Below are positions 11,601-20,600 of a stretch of 23,023 nucleotides of DNA, one piece after another. A program made the translations under genes and the position numbers. Numbering within the stretch: the first letter of the stretch is position 1; each line of letters begins with the position of its first letter. The stretch comes from Plakobranchus ocellatus (Eukaryota > Mollusca > Gastropoda > Plakobranchidae). Under the pieces are notes generated by a model, which was not told the origin of the DNA, searched no databases, and worked only from the letters and a program-made list of their open reading frames with translations. The stretch lies in assembly GCA_019648995.1 (NCBI GenBank), contig BLXT01002238.1, forward strand, positions 2,779,136 to 2,802,158. The letters run 5' to 3'.

Positions 11601-14600
11601 AGATACGGTCACTCACGCTGATAGTCATAATCAATGAGGAAGTCTGGAGCTGACTCTTCCCTCTTTTTGTGGGCAAGATGGGCCAGAGAACGGCACACAG
11701 TCTTGCTGGCTATTGTGTAGCGCTCTGGCACCACTAGCTCCATCAGGTATGGCCACAAGACCTTGTAAAATGTAAAGTAAATGTAGTGTCTTCATAGGGT
11801 AATAAAACAAGAATTCAAACTTGAAAACCCTTTACCACATTTATTCAGAGCTCACAGCAGATAAATTCACAGCAAAAAGAGCAAATATATAAACAAAAAC
11901 AAAACAAATTCAATGTTCTTTAGAAGAAGAGATGATAGAAAACCTACAAAAACATATTGCATTAACCTCTGCTGTTTACTTTTATATGATTTTTATGCAT
12001 TAAAGACTTGTAGCCTAAACAACACCTGACTCAGGTTTGCTTTTCCTGCATTGGTTCTCATATCTTAACTGCTCAAAAACATATGCACACAGGTATATGT
12101 AGACGATTCACTCACTGGCTCCATGTGTTCAATGGTGGTGGTGACAAGCTGTAGGATGTTGTCACACATTAACCTCAGTGCCTGATTGCTCACATGCTCG
12201 GGATCAGGATTACGTTTCCCCTGAAAAGTTAAAAAAGTAATATTTGAGACCACATGGAATTTACATTTATTATAACACAGAAAAAAAAAACAATTTATAG
12301 TAAAATCTCAAAAGAACTAAAAGAAAAGAAAATTTGTGCAAATATAAACACAAAAAGGAATAGTTTGAATGAAGCAAATAAAAGTATCTTTGCCTAAAAG
12401 GGCTGGAATTCAACATAAATGAACAGCATACAATGCACAAGATCACAAAATGCTGTAGAATCATGACATTGCACTTCTACTGGCTATTAGAACATTTAAA
12501 TTACAACTGCTGTAATACCCACAAAATTCTTAATGGGGATACAGAGGAACATTTCAAGATAAGATTAGTATTCAGGATTTCTACTGACAAATGGCAGTCA
12601 ATGTAGGAAACATATATCTTCACCTTGGGTTCATCTTCTAGAGAGCACTGCCTGACAATAAACTCCACCATGTTGTGTCCACCCTCTAGCTCCAAATAAC
12701 CGTGGTCTGCCATGGCAATGATCACCTGAGCAAACATGCGTTTGATCTGAAGAAAAGAAGTGAGGTATCAATTTAAAAATTATTGATGAGTAAAAACCAA
12801 TATCACTATCAAAATGTTATATGTCTGAAGATCAATTTAAATATGTCAGGAAATAAATTTGAATTGTTTTACATTATTAAGACAGCCTGAAATCGCATTT
12901 TTTTAAAACCTTGCAATGGTAAAAACTGGTTGAAAATACTGTAATTCTATGTCAAGATGCTGAGATGAAGGTGGAATAAAAGCTTGATATTATGTAAAAA
13001 ATGGGCTAGATGCACAGCAGCAAAAACAACATCCCAAGACATCTTGATTATTTGTAGAGGGAGGGTGTTCTTTTATGCTCTGTAAACCTTGTCATTTTTT
13101 TTCACATCATCGGGCAACCTCTGCCCTTTCCTTTTGCTTTCTCTACCTTTTTTGATCACGCCCGCTATTATAAGATCACCCAGTCTTACTTCTCTTTCGT
13201 GGCAATCAAACTACAAACAAAAAAAGAGTGATTTATACAGCATTATAAAAGTGATTTAAGGCTTTTGAGCTTCAGATCAAATGTTTAGCCCTCTCAGGGC
13301 ATATATAAATTCATTTGGCATATCACTAAATTTACTAAACTAGAGATTAAAAAATTGTCAAACATTTTCTTTGAGACAACAAGCACATCAGTCATGGCTG
13401 ATCAGTTTCACACTAGTAGAAAAGCACTTAGTTTATCCAGCTCATATCAATTTGACAGCTGAAGTACCTGGCTTTCTACGAAAAAAAATTACAACGACAA
13501 AGATGTAAATAAACATTCTTCAACATTATGCATATGGTATCTATTCCCTTAGAAGGGAAGATTCAGGAACTAAATTGGAAAGTGGTAAAAGTTGAACTGT
13601 AGGCAGCATCTACATCTGGACCAAAGATGAAAAATGTTTATCAAAATATCAGAAATAAAACCAAAAGAAGTTGTTGAGGCCCATACAATGTACAATACCA
13701 TATTACAATAATACCTCTGAACTGACACACACAAAAAAAAGTTAAAATGATATACACTAATGACACATATCGGTCTAGAAAACCATTCCTACCCATAAAG
13801 CTATAGATAAAAGACTTTAAAGTTACCTTAAATACTTTATGTATTATTGTGTTTACTATCACAATGAGTGCAAAACATGTGATAATTTAAAAAGGTTCTT
13901 AATCGAAAGCTGTGAATGTTTTGTTGTTAAAAAGGTGTATCATTCATACGAATTCAGGTTTCATTTGATTTTTTTTATGACTTAAAGAAAGTAAGCTTCC
14001 TTTCCATAACTGAAATGCCTTTAAGATTGGAATATGAATCCACCATTTCAAATCAATATGAACAGAAATTACGGAAAAGTGTGCATTTTGAACTCAATAT
14101 CTCATAAAACTTGAATCAAACATGATCTCATGATTTGCGTCAGGCAGCCCATGATCTTACATGCTTCTGTTTTACACTGATGTGTCCAGCAGAGGACATA
14201 CCCATAGGGAGTAAATAATAGGAAAACAAAATACACTAAAGAAAATCCTTCTTTTGATCCAATAAAAAGTAATTTTTGCCTCGCAGGCAACGTTACAGGC
14301 ACTGCCTTTCATTTTATAGTGAAAAAATTATCTAGATTTAAAATGTCTAAGTAAATGACACTATCAAAATCATAACATCAAAATAACAATTGTGATGAAT
14401 AATATGTATATTGAGTTTCATAAATATTAAGAATGTCAAAGCACATCTTGAGACTAGTAAGGACGAGTCATAAATACCATATTGCATATTTTAAAATTGA
14501 GATATCAATTTTAAAACCAAGTGCATGGCTTCAATCAGAGCTAGCTTAACAATGGCAAACAATATTAAACTTTGACTCAATGAAGATATAAGGTCCACAA

Positions 14601-17600
14601 TGGTGATGGACTTTGTAAGACATGTTTGACTGGAAGGTTTTTATTGAGTCGATGAGATGTTCACATTGGTTAAGTTTTTCAGATCTTGTGTTAAAGGAAA
14701 AGAAGACAAATAAAGTTCATTTAAAAAAAAAAAAGTTATTGAAGACTCCTGACTCATTAGGACTGTTTTGTGATGTAACATCTTCCCTCACCTTATTGTT
14801 CGTTTCAAAGCACAAGCCCTTCAACCCTGAGACAACAACTTCTTTTTTGTCCTCCATAGCTGATACTGATGAGGAGAATTTGAAAATGAATGCAGTTAAA
14901 GTTAAATATTTCTGAAATGGCTTAAAGAGCCAAAGTGAAAAAAAGACAAATGAAAGCTACTGAATATAGCCAAAGACAAATAAAAACTTCCATGAATAGA
15001 AAATTTTAAAAAAGAAAGAAAAAGGCACATAAAGAAAAAAGGAAAAAAAAAGGATGAGTTAAATATAATTGCGCATGAAAGCATTGTTCAGAAGTTTATG
15101 ACTAACATTGCATTTGGTTCAGACGATTAAAATTCACTCAGGCATCTGGCCCCACTGAGTAAATTTCTTGAATACCTTGAAGTCAAGAAATTCTAAAATA
15201 CCTATACCATAAAGTAGAAGGCTGCAACCATTTTTTCCATGCTGGTGAATTATGTGAATATTATACCCCTGGGATTCTAGATACCAATAATTACAAATGA
15301 GACATACGTAGGTACAAATCATAAATTTACAGTTTAAAATTCAAAGAAATGATGTTCACAATACAATTTGTTTCCATGATATCAATCTTTTTAGATTTGA
15401 AAGACCAGCCTTGATACATATGAAAATGAGCAAGTCAAACACACTTCACAAAGTTTTTGTGAATTTAAAATTAGAGATGCTACTTTCTATCCAGTCCTAT
15501 TCCAAGGCAATATCATTTGCAATAAATGATCATCATGTTCCTCAAAGACATTGTCTAGTGCCATATTCTCTTGACAGTAAAATAAATTAATGGAAAATAT
15601 CAGTAGAAAAAAAAACATGACTTCGATATATAGGGGCCTGATATGTAACTTCCCTATACAAATTTTGGATTAATTTACATCTGAAAAAGTTGATGTGGAA
15701 AATGAGAGATTTGAAGAATAATTTAGAATATAATGGTTATAATGAAATGAAATAATTAACAATGTAGATTGAAAAAATTAGCACCGCTTTAGTAAGACAT
15801 TTTGCAGCAGAAAATGGCAGTTGGGATATTGTTTACAAGTATTGCCTTTTCAAAAGTAAATAAAACGGGTTTTAATACTCAGAAAAAGCTTCAAATAACC
15901 AGGAGTATGTTCCTCTTTTTTTTTGTTTTTTTAAATAAGTAGATGTCCTTTGTTTACTATGCTGCCTTTACTTTTGTTCTATGTTACAAAACCTGGCTGA
16001 CCTTATTAATGCTCAGCAGACAAAGGAAAGCATATTAAAAATTCTTGGTTCAGACAAGGGATTGAATCCCTCACCTATTGCATGGCAGTCAAGAGTCCTG
16101 CATGATCAATTGCGATATTGATTTCAAAGTGTCAATTATATAAAATAATTTTCATTGCCCCAAGGTTTCCTGAAGAATATGATCAATGAAAACAGATATC
16201 ACATCTATTATTTAAATGACAATTTAATTTCTTGCCAAGAATGTATTATGATACAAGAACATTACACATCCCTATCAATTAGTCACTTTACCTGCAGCAT
16301 TTATGACATGTTTGAAGATGGACAGAATACCAATTCTAATTTTCTCATCCTTTGACTCTAGTTTCGTCAATAAGATTCCTACCAGTTTGCCAGAGAATGC
16401 CCTGGCTAGGAATATTAGAAACAAAAAAAATTGCATGTAGTAATTTACAACATTTTGTTAGGTATTGCAGCTCACACATTTGTCAATAACTGTTATTTTC
16501 TTGAGATAATGCAAGAGAAAAATCAAATTTAAAATGAACATAATTTACAAAGGCCAAATTTCAAAAGACATGTTTAGCTGAAATTCTAAAAATGTTTAAA
16601 AAGTGAAAGATCTCATTTTTAAAAAATATTCATGGTAAAAATTTTATCCTAACAATTCAGTGTTCTTTTCATGACCAATTATCACAATTCTTTATGCTAT
16701 TATAAAGATATGAAAAAAAAAAAATAAAATGTTGCACAATTCATTTCTTACCCTTCATCCCAAGCAAGAAAGTATAAAATACAAAAATGATGTAAAATTT
16801 ACAGTGAGAGCTAAAGCTATGTAACAAGGGTTTTTGGTTGGCAAGACATCAACAATTCACAAGTAAAGAATGTAAGATGGTTAAAAAAAAAAGAAAAGAA
16901 GAAATCAGTGTGTTATTTGCTTTCTCATTAAAATAGCTCATAGAAAAAAAAAATGTCACAGCTGCTCTTTCAGTGCAGAATTTAGAGTGCCTTGTGATTT
17001 TTTAGGTAAGAAATTATTTTGAATAGTACTCATTCTTATTCTGACTAGAGACACAAAATTTCTTTTTAATTGAACTTGTCATTAAAGACTTAAAACTGTT
17101 CATCAAGTTTACTTGAAATTCTGCCAGGAGAAAAAATATTGCTCCATATTCCAACCTAAGTCAAAATTCCAAACTCAAGGAATGAACTCACCTATGATTG
17201 CAAATGACCTAAGCAGTTCATTGTGGTTTTTTATACTCATTGAATTGTTGTAATCCACTGGTTGAAATATCTTAAATAAAAGAAGGAAAAACAAGCTTAA
17301 TTTAATCTCACAAAGATAACTTTTTTGTTGTAATTTAGATTGAAAACCATCGTCAGAAGATATAGTTTGTAAAACAACATGTTAACAGCCACTTAATAAG
17401 TGAAACATTATGAGTTAATTCATTATTTCATAGGCCTTCAATTTCAATAATATCACCACGTTTAAATTGTATAGGGTAAAAAGTCAAGACATGCACCATT
17501 GAACATCTCACTTTTATTTAAAAAATGATAGAAAGCTGGGAAATTCCTCATTTCAATATCTACTTGTCTTAATTGTCTTGACATGAGTCTCAATGAGTAA

Positions 17601-20600
17601 AATGTAGCATGCAACACTTAAAAAAAAAATTATGTACGTTTTATCCTTCTTTTTACTGTTTTTTTTTTTTTAAAGTTTAAGCCGCCAATATTTTCTCACA
17701 GAATGACTGAATCATACAAAGTTTCTTGAATGTATTCTTTGGTTGTATCTAATAATTTGAAACGTTCAAAATGTGACTGTCTATTCATTTGGATATTCCT
17801 GGGACAACAGTTTTCATTTTTTCCTTTTAATTTGGAAGCAAAAATTTTGAAAATAGCATATTTTCTTTAAAATAAAATAAAAAAAAAACTATTCAATTTA
17901 AGACTTCAGACACATAAAGAATGAGATATATCTCCCCAACCTCCTTCCAATTCATTTAAAAAAAAAAAAAGAGTATTGGAAAACAAAAGAGGGCCAACCA
18001 CGTCACTTGTCAATGTAAAGTCAATCACTAATTGGTGCAAATGAAAGAATGATTCAAATCAGATCTTTATTCTAACAGTGAAACATTTATTTTGAAAAAG
18101 AAATGTGTAAACTGGTGATCAGAGATATGGAATCATGGGCAGAAAAAGAGTTTGAGGAGGAAAAAAAAGTTAATGACTAACCTGGGAAAAAAGTATGGTA
18201 AGTACGTTGTCCAAATAAGGTTCTAAGATGAGGCTTCCTTCTACACACACTGCATCCAGAACCATGCACAAACCCTGAAGATCAAGAGTCACAAAAAGAA
18301 ATTGAAGTAATAAAGGCAAGAAGTTAAAAAATTAAATGTATTCTTTCTCAGCACAAATCAAGCTTTAAAAATATCATAAGCATAGGATGCTTTAAGCATG
18401 TCAGAAAGGTGTACCAAATATATTCTGGATGTATATATGAAAGATGCAACTAAAGACACATGGCAAGCCATTTACTTGAAAAACTAATTTTTGGTCAAAA
18501 TTCAAAGTTAAAAAAGTATACTGATGTTAAAACTCGCTGATATTTTGTCAGCATGACAGCTCTAAATTAAATCTAGATTCCAGAAAAAACAGAAGAATGG
18601 ATTTTGACGAAAACTTAAATCAAAGCAGTATGGCATATATGGGCATCAGTTGATTAAAAAGCAAATTTTATCTATTTACACTGATGTTACAGATCGTAAA
18701 CCAGACATTATCAACAAATCTCGCAAAACCTAATGCAAACCTTTATGTGGATGGTTCTAAAAGATCTCTACCTAAAATTATATGTTTTGGTGGGATTTTT
18801 TCCAATATTTTATGCCCGTTAATGGCATTAGGGCTCGGGAATATGTATTTTAGCCCCTTATTTCTTATATATCTATCATCCTGGCATCCAAAAATGCAAG
18901 AGTGTTACTTTAAAAAACAACGTCACAAAAAGTAGACATTAAATTAATGCTGAATTTAGACTGAACGTGTTTCATTCATAGTACATTAAGATAAAACCAT
19001 TAAAAAAATAATTTGATTTGAGGTATAGGTCCATGGGGGGATCATCTGTAGGAAACCTCTGTGTGAGTTTCTAACATTGATGACCAACTGAGAATTATTT
19101 TTGGTACTAAATTACAAATTCACACAAAATTGCTGCTTATGCAATGTTTTCATTATGAAATGACCATCAGGCAAAAAACATGTGAAATGGACACAAAATA
19201 ATAATTTTAAGTCTACTTGAAGTTCAGTTGAAAGATCACACTACTTTCTGTGGACTGGTCACCTACACAGATTCACAAGTTTTGCATGATCAGGATTCTA
19301 CTTTGTATCTCAGAATCTTATGTGTGCATTGCGTGGGGATAGTGTAAGTAGTTTGTTGGGATATCTTAGTATATATTGCCCTGAATTCATACACTTGAAT
19401 CGGGCATATTTGTCCAGCCCAATGAGGACAATTTCACTGGACATTACGTGTTGCATATTATATGTGCACAGAAAGAGATTGAGATAGAGAGAGAGGGAGG
19501 AGAGAGTCACCTAAGTATTACACAACATGCAGTTTTGCCTACCTGTGTTATATGGTAAGGCTCAGGGTGTCGCTTGTAGAGAGCGAAAATTCCTTGCAAG
19601 ATCTTAGGAAGCTGTTCTTGCAATTTGTCTCTGCTCATCACATGGGTCATGTGACCAACAGCTTCAATGATGGTCAGTCTCAACTACATTGATAGATGAA
19701 AGGGTAGAAGGTCCAAATAGGCAGTAAAGAACAAGATTTTTTTTCTATACAAAAGGCGCTTGTAGCATGTTCCACAAATAGATCTGAAATAGCAGATGCT
19801 AATTTCTAAGTCAATTATTTGATTCATTTAACAAATTAATATTTTTTTTTTTGGTATGTGTGTTCTTGACAATGCAATTAAGCTACTCAATAAAACAATG
19901 TTGTTTTGTTGTTTATTTACATTAAAAAACAAAAAATTGTTTTGCAAAAATCCGAAAAAGCAACACACTTTATATCCCGTTTCTCATATAGATCTACATG
20001 CATTCAGGACGTATAGCTGCTTTAAAATTGGGAAATAGGGCAAGCTTGGCTCCTTCTATCCATTGTTAAGTTCTTTGTTACATTTTAAGCATGATCGGGG
20101 AGCTCCGATGTTTTCAGATGACCCATATAAGAGATGGGAAATCTCCTATGACGTCAGTGTCTTGTGGGTCGTCATGAAGCATATATCATAAGCTTTTGAT
20201 ATTTTTTATGATCTTTAATTGCTGGAGCCTTACAAGGCATATGCACACATGATGTGTCGCTTCCACAGGATATACACACTTTCACTTTTGGTAAACCATC
20301 CTCAACCTGCATAGAGCATTCCGTCAATCTTTTTTTGTGTGCAAGTAAAATCTATTCATTTCACAGAAACGGATATTACCAAACATTGAAACATAGCAGA
20401 AAAGTATGTTTAGCCTTAAATTTTTCGATACTTATCTAATAGTTATTGTGTGAAAACACAGTAGCAATCATACATAAAGCGATGTATTTTAGTGGTTTGT
20501 AAACATGTAGGCCTAGACGAGTTTGACTGTGTTATCTGAAACACTGACACATAAAAGGTGCGTACGATAATTGCCATACACTAGGCCTAGTTGCCCATAT

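Noticed and set aside
18684-18935. Plus-strand open frame of 83 codons
   Set aside because: It has a mixed hydrophobic composition but no signal peptide pattern, motif or homologue I know, and lies within an MROH1 intron.
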